Shown here one piece after another: positions 38,095 through 49,783 of a DNA stretch of 64,000 nucleotides. A program made the position numbers and the translations under genes. This DNA comes from Agroathelia rolfsii. Lineage: Eukaryota > Basidiomycota > Agaricomycetes > Amylocorticiales > Amylocorticiaceae. How positions within the stretch are numbered: position 1 is the first letter of the stretch; every line of letters begins with the position of its first letter. The stretch lies in NCBI GenBank assembly GCA_018343915.1, contig JABRWF010000004.1:1178001-1242000 (forward strand), in the 5' to 3' direction. The notes beneath the pieces were generated by a model. The model saw only the letters and a list, made by a program, of their open reading frames with translations. It searched no databases and was not told where the DNA came from.

Positions 38095-39103
38095 ATGTCG
38101 CAGTCATTAGAACAAGTTCCTCTTGACCTACAGATTGACCAAAATACCCGATATAGCTTATCGTCATCATCTAGCGGGGAAAGATCTAGCGGCAACAAAC
38201 CCTGGCTACCGTTCACAGAAACCAGATTCTATACGAATGCGTTCATTTGCATCGAAGACTCTGGGAAACGCAAACTTCTCCTTGGTTTCAAAAAGAGAGG
38301 CTTCGGTGCGGGGAAGTAAGTGTCACTAGAAGGCTCAAGTCATCTACTATTAGTACGACATGAACGTGAACTCGACTAACCGCTGATTTCATCTCCCTTC
38401 GTGATTCAGATACAATGGATTCGGTGGTAAAGTTACGCCTGGCGAGAGCCCCTTAGAAGCGGCAAAAAGAGAACTGCAGGTAAAATCTTTGGGTAGTGCC
38501 CAGCTGCTGTTCTGATAAGTGCCCATTTATGATGTTGACCGGTTACGTCGATTTCCATCATAGGAAGAAGCGGGGATTCTTGCGCCTCTAGTTCACGTCG
38601 GTGTATATTTATTTCTTACAGAGGATGTTCCTTGGGCGTTCCATATCGACATCTATCGCGCCGATAGCTTTGAGGGGCAGATCACCGAGTAAGATCGATC
38701 CAACCATTCTCATAAGACAAGTTTACTCAATGATAACCTATCTATCAGGTCAGACGAAATGCGGCCCGTATGGTTTTCTATTCCAAACACACCTGGTCCT
38801 CTCGTAAAACCAGTCGCTGGAGATGACACAGATGGTGAGCTCACGCCTTCCACGGTGTTGGAGAGTGCATTGCCCAGGACAGTGACTGCACCGGCAGTTA
38901 CAACTGAGGAGCCGTTACCGAAAATACCCTATGATAAAATGTGGGAAGGGGATTATCTCTGGTTACCTCTCCTTCTCTCGGGACGGAAATTCATTGGGAG
39001 AGCGGACTTCACCCATCCAACTGGCCAGACGGTGTCTCAGACTGATGATGCGCCCGTAGAAACCAGGTTGAGCAAGTGGTGGTTCGCCACTATAGACGAG
39101 TGA
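38095..39103 (+). CDS. NUDIX hydrolase, MTH1/NUDT1-like oxidised-purine triphosphatase
   Basis: Predicted to hydrolyse 8-oxo-dGTP and related oxidised nucleotides, sanitising the dNTP pool. Seen: KLLLGFKKRGFGAGK, then across an intron YNGFGGKVTPGESPLEAAK and RELQEEAGI. This gives a complete Nudix box (G-x5-E-x7-RE-x2-EE-x-G-I), with the MTH1-specific KKRGFGxGxxNGFGGK lead-in. ESDEMRPVWFSIP and KMWEGDYLWLPLLLSGRKF also match MTH1 landmarks. Compared with animal MTH1 (about 156 residues) it has an N-terminal Ser-rich extension and an insert of about 50 residues (about 38810-38930) after the EMRPVWF region. Four exons; stop at 39101-39103. Confidence 0.9.
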
Positions 39104-39400
39104 ATGAATAGAAGGCCAAAAAGAAAGGAAAAAGCATGGAAAGACTGGATTTAGGAGGTGCCTATAAGAAGTAGTTCTACATGGGTAATATTGTATAGTA
39201 GTTCATAAGTAACGAAGTTGTGAAGACAAGATGAGTTGAAAAAGGCAATTGGATGACAGCAATGCAAGGCTTAAGTATGCATGAGGGTCGTAACAGCTGC
39301 AAAAAATGAATAAAGGAAGTAGTAAAAAAGCAGCAAGAAAAAGGTTGGTAGTGGACATCCAGCAACACATAGGTACAAAAGTGGAGTGGGAGGACCAGTT

Positions 39401-42400
39401 TCAGCCATAATGTAATGATGACCCGTCTGGTTGATTTTGAGGGGGTCTCCCACGTCCTCCACGACCGAGTGGTGGTGGAATACCACCCGGCCGAACGGGC
39501 AAATTTCCTAGTCTGCCGCCCCCATTCATGGGTGGAATTCCACTGGGATCCCACACACGGCCGACGCCAGGCTGCTGCTGAGGTAATTGTCTCATACCAG
39601 GTGCATTATATGGCATGCGTTGTCCGGGTGGCGGAGGGCCTGGCATTGGATAGCCTTGGCCAGGTGGCGGAGGGCCTGGCATCGGATAGCCTTGACTAGG
39701 AGGCATCGGCATCGGCATCGGCATCGGCATCGGCATTGGCATTGGCATTGGCATTGGCATAGGGGGACCACCCATATGCATTTGGGGCGGGACACCACCC
39801 ATGAGAACCGGTGGTACCCCACCCATGTGCCCCGGAGGAGGAACGCCCATGTTCATGGGCCCTGGTATAGGAGGCCCGCGTCCCATAGGCTGCACATAGT
39901 TCTGTGGCGGCCCAGGCATGGGCATGGGCATGGGAGGACGGCGGCTTCGCTTGTCAATTTCGTGGGATGGCTCATAGGTTGGTAGCCTACATAACAATTA
40001 GGACAGGGTAATAAAATCAGTAGAAGAGTTACTGACGTTTTGGGATCAGCCGGAAGTGGGTCCGTCCAGAAATAGTCGTGATCTAAAGCTTGTTCCGCCG
40101 TTATGCGGTCACGGGGGTTGCACGTCAACAGCTTATCTAGCAGGTCGGCGGGCTCATATCCAACACTTGAGATGTTTCACAGCTGTTCAGCTTTTCTATC
40201 AGAAAAACGTGGATACAACTAACCTCTCGGCATAGATTTTTTTAACTTTTCGGGGGTATGTAGGCCATTTCTTCTGACCCTCGCAACCAGGTAGCTCATC
40301 ATAATTTGGCCAATTATGTTGATTTGGTGATCCGCAGAGTTGCCAGATCTTGTCCAGTTGGTCGATATCGGACGTTCCGGGGAGAATTGGCTTGCGCGTG
40401 AACATCTCTCCAAATACACACCCAACTCCCCATATATCAATCTCCCCGCCATAATGTCTAGCACCAAGGAGAAGCTCGGGAGGTCGATACCACCGAGTTA
40501 CGACGCAGTTAGTGTACTTGCGATCTTTGTCCCTAGCACCTGCTGTCCCGTTCGTCGACTCGCTGTATTGCTGTCCATTACGCCATCGCACGGCTACTTC
40601 CGGATCGTACGCCCTGGCAAGACCAAAGTCTGCAATACGTAATTCCCCTTTGTTGGATATCAGAAGGTTTGCCGCTTTCATATCTCGATGCAAAATATGG
40701 TTCTGGATAAAGCTCATAAGTATTATCGCTCAATACGATGCCAGGAAAGCAAGGCTACTGACACGATGCATGTAAGCTGTGCCTTCGAGTAGCTGACGCA
40801 TGTAAAGCTTGACTTGACTCGGTATGAGAGTGACCCTCTCGTTTTCCAGAAGACCTGCGAGGTCGTGGTCCATATAGGGGAAGATCATGTATACGGACAG
40901 ACCGGATCCGCCAGTACCATCTTTATTCTTTTGTGTAGGAGGACCTAGAGCACCAATAAGATACTAAACAAGAACACGACATTAAGTATACTTACCGCGA
41001 ACGACGAACATATCTAGCAGTTCGATGATAGAAGGATGTTTCAGTGCCTTCAAGATCTTGATCTCTCTTAGGGCTGTAACAGGCATTCCCTCTCGTTCAT
41101 TGTGCATCAATATACGCTTAAGTGCCACGGCTCGACCACTTCGTTCCTGAATGGCTTTGTGTACCTCACTGTAAAATAATCAGAAAACGAGCAATAGAGA
41201 AAGGTCGATAAAGCACATACCCAAACGTTCCCTCACCCAATTTGGTTGTCATTGTGTAATCACTCTTCTCGCCGCAGCCCACAAAGATGCGCCCATAAGT
41301 CTTCTCTTCTTCAGCACGCGACAGGTGTATAGGCTTGCGTCTTGGCTTGAGCGTTTTAGGGAGGGTGATGGGTTTGTCAGCAACCTGTCCATCCTCATCA
41401 TCCTCAACACGAGTAATAGCCAATGTGGGCGTAGGTAATGGTGTTGGCGATGGATGGCCACGTGGCGCTGGAGGTTGGTGTTTGTTCAGATCCACTTGGT
41501 TAGGTAAAGCTACGGGCACAACAGGTGCAGTCGAAGGAGCAGATGAAGTAGCAGAAATCTGGGCTTGGCTGGGCTCAAGAGAGGAGGCAGGAGGAGGAGA
41601 AACGAGACCGTGAGGCGAAACAGGCGCAGGTGGATATGAGTCATGTTCACCGCCTTGTGGGAGGTCAGCTTGCGGGGAGACTGGACGATACGCCGGAGTT
41701 CTTGGCTGATAGGCGTCATATTCCCTGAATCGCCAGTCGTCCGCGGCCCTATAGTCAGCGTGGTGGTCATACTGCCTGCTATAGTCCAAATATTCATATG
41801 CGTGACGGCCACCATCCTCCGGTCGCCACTCTCGGTCCATATCCCTCCCTCGCCCATACGCTCTATCATCATAAGACGTCACTCTTTCATAGTCTCTGTC
41901 CCTGTAAACATCTCGCCCATAGTCCCTGTTATAGTCCCTATCCCTATAGTCCCGTCTGTCGTAGTCCCGGTCGCGGGGAATATAACGACGGTCATCTTGT
42001 CTGGATTGCCAATGTCTATCGTCTCTGTAGCTATCACCATACGATCTTGGTCGCGGTGAAATAGCAGAGCCGCGTGACGACGTCGCAGCGGGAGACTTTG
42101 AGTGAGCCTCAGGCAATCTATGCGCCACTGACTGCCGGGGGGATTTCGACAAGGATCGACTACGGGATCTGGAGTGGTTTGAGCCAGGAGACTGTCTCCT
42201 GCGTTTTTCAGTCTGTGGTGCATTCAGACGTGGAACGTAGCTGTCTTCTTCCCAGTTTTTCCGCCTGTCCCAGTCAGGAGATCGACTGCGCCGTTTGCGC
42301 TTGTACGAGCGTGCATAAGCCGCACGCTCCTCCTCCCGCCTAATTTTTTCTTCTATCTCTGCGGGTCGTTCATAAATGGCTGGTGCTATCTCCTTTGCCT

Positions 42401-42524
42401 TTTTCTTGAATGGAAAGGGCACAGAGGCACTGGCTATAGCTGTACTCGTCGTAGTCGCCAGTTGGTCGGCTGGCTTGAGGGGCTCGTCTACATCAAGTTG
42501 GCCTTCTTCCGGCTCGGAAGACAT
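39401..42524 (-). CDS. BUR1: CDK9/Bur1-type cyclin-dependent kinase (P-TEFb)
   Basis: A nuclear kinase predicted to phosphorylate the RNA polymerase II CTD and Spt5 with a cyclin T/Bur2 partner. Seen: an N-terminal region of about 400 residues rich in Arg/Ser and Asp/Arg/Tyr dipeptides; then the kinase domain with GEGTFG; a cyclin-binding helix PVTALREIKILKALKHPSI, close to the PITALRE hallmark of CDK9; HRDMKAANLL; DFGLARAYD; a long insert before the T-loop end (KYTNCVVTRWYRPPELLLG); DIWGVGCVFGEMF; and RITAEQALDHDYF. A Pro/Met/Gly-rich C-terminal tail follows. Stop at 39401. The PVTALRE motif decides for Bur1/CDK9 over Ctk1/CDK12, although the RS/DR-rich N-terminus is more usual in CDK12-like kinases. 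Confidence 0.9.
39703..39760. repeat. Hexanucleotide repeat coding for Met-Pro dipeptides
   Basis: About ten units of GGCATY in which GGCATC units give way to GGCATT units. On the coding strand they give a Met-Pro array in the C-terminal tail of the Bur1-type kinase. Confidence 0.9.
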
Positions 42525-42845
42525 GGAGCATGTATAAGGGCGGTAGAATACAGAGTAGAAAAGGTGTTAGGGTATCGAAGCAGGCGAGCACGCTGTAAAG
42601 TTTCTAGCGGTGAGAGCCTGAGGGCGTTGCAGCAGACGCAAGACGCAGTGCAGTGGCTGTGTTGCCGATGGAACGAACCCACTTACGCCCTCCCAGCAAG
42701 AAGACAATAAACGATGTTTATGGTATACCTCAAGAAATAGATTTCATACAAAAAAGAATAGACAATATCGCAGCATAATAAGTCCAAGGAAATGAAACAT
42801 AGCCCTAGATAAAATAGGACAGTGCACAACCGTCACCACCATTCA
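42525..42845. other. BUR1 promoter and HIR1 3' flank
   Basis: About 320 bases between the kinase start and the HIR1 stop, both on the minus strand. No sites or repeats stand out. Confidence 0.4.
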
Positions 42846-45800
42846 TCAATCTACACTCGTGGCTTTCTTCAACAGGTCTTGCCAGTCCATTGCAAGCTTA
42901 GTTAGCGTCTTGCTTCGAGCTTCGAAGATATTAGAATGTATAATTAGATTCAATTACATGAATAAGAGTCGATGTGTCTTGACTCACCAAAAATGGAGAG
43001 GACTTCTTTGAGCAAGTCCCGCTTCACCATCCCCAGCACAGTAGGACTCCAAGACTCCTCCTTGCCACCGGACGGGGGCTTCCAGTACAAGGGTCCAAAC
43101 AGCTCCCGAATCAATTCTTCTGCCTTCGCCCTGAAACCTTCGTCGGCAATCCTCCTTGCATATACCAACAGCGCCTGTTTGTACTCCACCGGGCTATCCA
43201 GCGTCCGTGCCGCAAAGAGCCTTGTCTCAAGATGACCAAGGCTGAGTGCCGCACCCCACCATGTTGGTCTTTGAGTGTCGCCTGCAGGTGGCTCCCCATT
43301 GCCGATAGTAGCCGCTTCAACGGATGCCAAAACTCCGCGTCCATTTGTTTGTGTGGTTGTCGAGCGCTGACGGCCTTGCCAGAATGTGGAACCTTCAGAG
43401 TACCACCTATCTGCGAGTTTAGTGAAGCATGACAATGCCGGGTCGTATGTATGCGCAGTCCCATTTGAGAGATGCAAGATTGGGATCCCATTTGGTCGCA
43501 TTGATACACTAGAGAAGCGTTGGTCGGAAGATAGGGCTAGGACGGGATGGACAGAGACTGGTGGGAAGTTAGCTGTTTGCTTTTTAACATCCCTGTTATT
43601 ATCAATGAGTCATCATAAATATAAAGACGGCCAACCCTGGATGAATTACCAAGAGAAAAGTTGTCCTGAGACTGTAATGACCACCAAGGCCGTCTTCGAG
43701 CTTTCCAACGTGTTACATGGTGAGCCCAAAGTTAAAGGGGGCATAATTCTAGGGTTAGCCTAATATCAGCAAAACAAGCCAGGCCAATTTTAAAAGGGTC
43801 AACATACTTTCTACCGGTGTGTGAATACACATTCACCGATCCATCTCGCATGGCTACTGCACAAAACGTTGGTGTTACTGTAACTGCCAAAGCAGGAGAG
43901 GGTAAATAATCAAGCCATTGAATTTGAGGCTTTGATGAGTTTGAAGAGATGAATGTCACTTCGTTCGAGTCTATCCAAGTCGTATAAATCTCACCATCAG
44001 CAGTTGGATAGAAAAAAGATGGAACTCTTACCATAGTTCTCAGAGTTCCTCGCTTCAAGGATACTATCCGAGTTCTCCACGGTTGCAGATAAGAAAGTCA
44101 ATAAAGGCAGAGATGGCAAAATATCTCGTCCTGCAACGGGCGCTGCCAATCGACTTGGCCCAGCCTCATATACACTGTCCGAAATAACCTTCACTACACT
44201 AGGCGCAGGTTGTCTAGGTTGATCTCCTCCCAGCGTCCGTGCCTTGCCAATTGCTTCATCACGAGATTTACTCTTCGCTTCCAAGCCACCCAAAGCACTG
44301 ATAGGTACATCTATGTCATAATCCATGGGCGCCGTATGTGGATCGATCTCCTGTACATCAAAGGGATCTGTGCTTGCACTTCGCTGTCTTGAATGGCTTG
44401 CGCTGATTGGCGTCGATGTGAAACCGCCTCTAAACGAGGGAGCGGCACTGGCGCTCTCCGTCATGTTAGACACAGAAGGGACAGCGTTACTCTTGTCTGC
44501 GGCACTGCGACCATTATTAGGAGGATTATTGGCCTGGAGGGGGAAGTTCGTTGACGCAGATGGAATGGAACTCGCGCTGGGATTTTGCAGCGTCACACGC
44601 TTCTTGCCACGCTTCGCGACAAGCTTGTTGATAACCTCACCATTGGAGGGTGCAATGTTAATAGGTGTAGCTGGCACCGGTTGCGTTTCAGTATTGGAGC
44701 CAATATGCGAGAAGCCTTCGGGAAGAGGCGGTGGCCTGAAGCTGAACTTCTGAAGATATTTTTCCTGCACGGAAAGTGGGGCAATGCCGACCAATTCTTC
44801 AGGGGTGAAGCTGAAGGCACCCAGTGTACCGTCTGACGATACAGCATATAGAGTCAAACCGTCCCATGACCTGTATTTTCATCTGAGGAGACTTAGAGTT
44901 TGGATGTAGACACTAACTTACCATCCAAGATCCATGATTTGTCGTTCAAACACATCTTTGGCTACAATCAGTGGCCGGGCAGACTTAGTCTGCCATACCG
45001 AAATTGATCGATCGTCTGCCCCAAGAGCAACAACAGAGCAAATGTTGGCTGTTGCTACAGGTTGTGATGGATCCCGAAGGAAGATGTGGGGATTATAGGC
45101 CTGAATGAAGGTCAATCATAAATAAACACGATGATTTATCATTAAAGGTGATACATACCGCAACTTCTACTGTATTCTCGTGACCAACAAGACTTATTTC
45201 AGATGTCCATGTTCCGCGAGTAATTACAGCAGCAATGAAAACGAAGCCATTGTTGTTTGTCGCATTAGACGCTGTTATGTGGGCGCCATCAGGGGACCAG
45301 CTGAACATCAACCATCCATAAGTGACTATTCGTGTATCAAGAAAGTCCCGTTTTTTTCATACCTTAAACGACGGAAAAACGTGCTCCCCGGAGAATCCGC
45401 GAAAGGTTTCTTTACCTCAGCCTCGACACTCCAATCCGTCGTGCGCCAAATAATAACCGACCGATCATCAGATTGAGTTGCCATAAATTCGCCGACAGGA
45501 TCCCAGCAAACGCCTTTTACGAAGCCCTGATGATTCTCTAACTTCTGCAATCTCTCTGATAGCAGTGAAGAGTAGGGTTTATGAGTATAAGTGACATTTA
45601 CAACAGAAAGAAATGAAACCAGTACCTAGAGTGTATCCACACCAAATGAAGACCTTAGAGTCCAGTCCTACAGATGCTAAATACCTATCTCCAGGTGACC
45701 AAGCAACATCTGTAACATCTATACAGCACAGGTATTATCTTGAGAACTTGAAATGAGTGCATCAGGTTAGGAGCGTACCGCTTTCATGCCCAGGAAGTCG

Positions 45801-46481
45801 TTTCAAGGGCTTCCAACCTTCTACAATGACTTCGTCAGATCCCCAAACTTTACCCTTGGCTGTCCTATGTGGTTAGGTTCAGTATAGTATTAGAAAAGCA
45901 TAGACACCAGACGGGGGGAGGTGAGTGTAATCTGTAATATATGTGTATGTGTGGACGGGTGGAAAGTATTTTCACGACATGGACATGTGGAAGTTGAAAA
46001 GCATTGAAGAATGGCATGTCCGGGCCATTAAATCCGTAGACTTGTATGGTTTCTTGAAGCAAATCGCGAAACTATAGAATGTAGCCTACTTACGGATCTA
46101 AATCCCAAATCATGACGACGGTGTCATCGCTACCACTTGCGAGCCATCGACCGCTATGCGCCCAGCGAACGGTAAGGACAGGTCCGGTATGCATAGTCAA
46201 CGTGCAGAGCGATTTTGGTGGACGACCTGACTCCTCAGAGGCAGGATTCAAAATGGGTTTCGTGCTCCAGATGCGGACCTTGGCATCCAATCCACCAGTG
46301 GCGATACGGGAGCCATCTGGATGGACATGAACAGAGAATATTGAGAGAGGCTTGTAGTTTCCTTGTCCATCTCGAGCAGAACTGTCTTGGAAAGATGCGT
46401 CAAGGGCTCTGGAGGAGGTAAGACTCGATGATGCTGTGGTAAACCTTTGTGTGTGACCCAGGTAGGCTTTGTGAATCGCAT
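42846..46481 (-). CDS. HIR1: Histone chaperone HIRA/Hir1 (WD40)
   Basis: A subunit of the HIR complex that deposits H3-H4 independently of replication and represses histone genes. Seen: a start MRFTKPTWVTHK; seven WD40 repeats (SIFSVHVHPDGSRIATGG, LDAKVRIWSTKP, WLASGSDDTVVMIWDLDP, DVTDVAWSPGDRYLASVG, GFVKGVCWDPVGEFMATQS, SWSPDGAHITASNA, ALGADDRSISVWQT); a disordered middle with a short basic KRGKKRVTLQNPS stretch comparable to the HIRA B domain; and the C-terminal Hira domain (PALAVTVTPTFCAVAMRDGS, GHLETRLFAARTLDSPVEYK). It ends KLAMDWQDLLKKATSVD at 42846. Many introns; no break seen. Confidence 0.93.
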
Positions 46482-47394
46482 GATGAATAGACTTGGGAAG
46501 AGTTACGTCGCCGATGCAATAAGGATGTGAAACAAAATAGGGATATGATGGATTCAGGGCCTAATATCCAGACAACATTGCGACGGGGCGTGTCCAAGTA
46601 CGAGTTGTTGAGTTACACACTAGCACTGTAATGTGGCTGCCGCGGAACTCGTGCCACGCGAGGTGGCTGTGCCTAAAGAAGTCCTGCAGAAGCAAAAGGA
46701 TCCTCGTTTGCATTCACCGTGCCGGTCCAGTACACTGACTACCGTGGTGATTCCCATTATGATTATGGATATTCCGAGTCTGGTTTGGCTCTCAGTGCAA
46801 GAGTGCAAATGTATCTACGTCAATGATACTAAATGAAATGAAACTCCTCTTCTAAATATGCTGCCATGGCCTTATTCAAGGTCAATTCTGATTTCCGAGC
46901 CCTGTGTTCGGAGCCGGTGTCCGGCCAAAGTTCTGTTTATACGATCACAAGGATGTGCTTCCACAGGCTCAGCGCTCATCGCTCGCATTGACGAACCAAA
47001 AGTTCGAGGTTATTTCTCTACAGCTTTTCTCACATCGGATTGCATATTCTGCTATTGGTGTCGATCCACGGGATTTGTTCGCTCCTAGTTTCGTACCGCC
47101 ACTACTATACCTAAAGACTGGCCAGATTTTTCACTCACATCATAGCCCTATCATGATAGCCTTATACAGTCCTGAACAAATCCGTAAAGAGACTGACATG
47201 ACCTGTTTTCTAACATAGGGCAGCAGTTTTAACAAGGTACTATCAAGGATACCGTGCGTGCAAGCCCTCCGGGATCGTACAAGTACAGAATCAAAGAGGG
47301 CGTCTGTAATTTTTCTGCTCTGTCACGATAAAAAAGAGTCCAGCTTGGGATTTTACTCTTATTTTGGCGTCACCCCACCGTATAGGCGCCGCAG
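46482..47394. other. Intergenic with duplicated upstream block of the transporter array
   Basis: It contains the HIR1 promoter. At about 46868-46950 it also contains a stretch that resembles 49385-49470, upstream of transporter copy A (shared wording such as CAATTCTGATTT...GAGCCCT and GTTCTGTTTATA followed by CACAAG). This indicates that upstream DNA was copied together with the transporter genes. The open frames at 46633-46836 and 46904-47218 have no family support. Confidence 0.5.
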
Positions 47395-48670
47395 ATGACA
47401 CTAACGATCCTTGTATGAGAGCAAATTCATCACCGCCGTCTTCCACTAAGTTGATCAAAGTCGGCTTGAAGAAAGTCCCGGATAAAGTAGCGGGCTCTGA
47501 ACCTTCAGATACGTCTGGCTGACTGGCTTTTCCGTCTCAATATCAGTAGGAAGGATCCAAATTCCATAGCCACCAGACGTAGTGTATTTGACGACCACCA
47601 TCTTGCTCCTCTCTACATGCCCAAGCCCAATTAAAAAAACCTACATCGATTGAATGTAAATGTCCGGTGATGTATTGGCGAAGAAAAGGTTTGATGATAT
47701 CTTGTACATCATGCAGAAATTGATATCGTGCACAAGCCTCTGCCAGTGGTGACAAAAGTAGACATCAATATCTTATTCTGGGTAACGATTGGCATCTTCA
47801 TGCTTAATTTGGATCGCATTAACTTGAGGTAAATCGAGTTGAAGCCGCTTTAATATAGCTTGCTTATCAATTCGTTTGTAGCCAGGAAAATACGAACCAC
47901 TTTTTTCCTGATTTACAATGATTATAGATGGTTTGCTTCTAATGTTTGTATGGGTATTTCACCTTTAACATTCTGTTTGAATCAGACTTTAAACTACTCT
48001 TCGGCCGATCTTTCTAGCTGCCGAACTTCCATTAAAATTGATCTCAAAACGGGTTGGCCCCGACCGTTGGATTCCTACCCAAATGTGTCTTAGTTCTGTC
48101 GTTAAAATATCCTAGTTTTGACTATCCGGAAAGACATCATTCTTTGTTACCCATGAGTTATTAGGATAAGCACTACAAGCCACTGACATGACGCGCTTTG
48201 ACTTACTGCGCCTACCATTCCAGAACTTTGCAGGAAGGGTAAGGTTCTCAAGATAACTTGAAACCACGCCGGTTAGAACGCCTCATTTGTATAGATATAT
48301 CCTTGACTTGATTTTTACCTGTCCTATTTTTATACAAAGACTAGATTACCTTGTGGCTCACCTACATCTGGATGTTTCTTAGTCTTGTCGAGATTATCTC
48401 TTGCTTCCTTGCGTATGATATCTTATATCTTGATGGGAGACTTATTCTGGATGGACGTGGTTATTTTTTATTGGGTAAATTGATCCTTTTCAAAACATTG
48501 TATGTCAAATTTTCATGCGCTTGAATAAAAGTTTGTCTACCCTACTAGTAGTCACTGGAATCGTCATGTTTTTTCCAACTTTCCACATGCCTCCATCATT
48601 GTGAACGCGAAGAGGCAATCATAGTTTCTCGTATTCATAAAGATGATCTACAAAAGTTTATACCCTCAAG
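47395..48670 (+). pseudogene. Decayed MFS transporter copy (array member 1)
   Basis: Recognisable by alignment with the intact copies downstream. The N-terminal region is at 47420-47640 (CACCAGACGTAGTGTATTTG is nearly identical to copy A). It is followed by stretches equivalent to DDYNWGN, to [19 protein letters not shown] at about 48290-48350, and to the [10 protein letters not shown] segment at about 48610-48650. The start codon is lost, stops and frameshifts are frequent, and the C-terminal half is absent after about 48670. It is the most diverged copy of the array. No function remains. Confidence 0.8.
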
Positions 48671-49783
48671 GTATTTTGATTTATTCAAACACTCATCATT
48701 GTTTCCAAGGGTACGACTCCAATTTTTGCTTCGCCTACTACTGGTAGACTCTTATCTGTGACATCTAATCACACTTGAAGCTGGGTCACTCTAATTATAG
48801 TAAAAAAGGAGTATTCACTATAGCCCTTTGCAATACCTCGTATAGAATGTTGAATAATAAGGACAATACACAGCTACGAATACAGTATCTACTTTTGTAT
48901 GCATTGTAACAATAGTTTCTTTTGTGTCTTTTGTATTCTTTTGTCTTATGTCTCACAATTAATGTACATGTATAAAACCGATACATTTTATCTACCGAAT
49001 ATACAAGTTATTTTCCCATCCCATTTATTCCAATATAGAAGATGCATGTCATGATATGGATATGCTTTGATTGTGCTATGGTCATTGGTGAATCTCCTTA
49101 TCTCATTGCCTATGAGCGTGCTTTCTTGCGTGATTCTCTGTATCTGTTTCGGCATCTCTTGTGCTTTCACTCAGGCTCATCGTTGCTGCGGAATTTGTCA
49201 TGCGGCCCCGAAGAAGTCCTCCTCCGGAAGTAAGGTGATAATCCTCACTAACTAACATTTGAATTATATCCATCACAGGTATTCTGGCTACTTCTTGGTC
49301 TGTAGTTCAAGACTGTACACTGGGTGCGCTCATATCTATGATATCAAAAGAAATGAACACGTTTCCTTATGAATGCCAATCTGGGCTTGCAATAGTCCTA
49401 GTCCAAGTCAACTCTGAATCTGAGCTCAGAGCCCTATACAGTGCACCAGTGTTCTGTTTATATGGCCACAAGTATACAATCCCATCAAGCTCGTCATTTG
49501 AGCACCAAATAGCACTACCATTATATCATCTGTTTCTCCTCTTCAAATGGAAAGCTCATCATTTCCCTGCTATTGCTATTGATTCATGGGATTCAGCTTC
49601 TGCTAGATTTTTATCACCACCAGGACAATAGCTGTGACAAGGTTTTGCAGAGTGTGCGATGGATGGACGCTTCTGCTTCTCTGGTTTTGCATAAATACGA
49701 GGAAGGTATAGCTCATAGTGCCGGTGGCTCCCCTCCCACTCCGCTACAAAGACAAAATATCTTGCTGAGATTTTGCTCTCACC
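48671..49783. other. Intergenic between array members 1 and A
   Basis: AT-rich at first, then the upstream region of copy A with two blocks repeated elsewhere: 49385-49470 (like 46868-46950) and 49483-49530 (like 52618-52680 and 57777-57830). A hydrophobic open frame at 49042-49255 has no clear match to the transporter. Confidence 0.5.

Noticed and set aside
41643..42343. Long open frames antisense to BUR1
   Set aside because: Shadows of the low-complexity Arg/Asp/Tyr-rich N-terminal coding region.
46633..47218. Two open frames between HIR1 and the transporter array
   Set aside because: Part of this DNA is a repeat of the upstream region of transporter copy A, so it is duplicated non-coding sequence rather than a gene.
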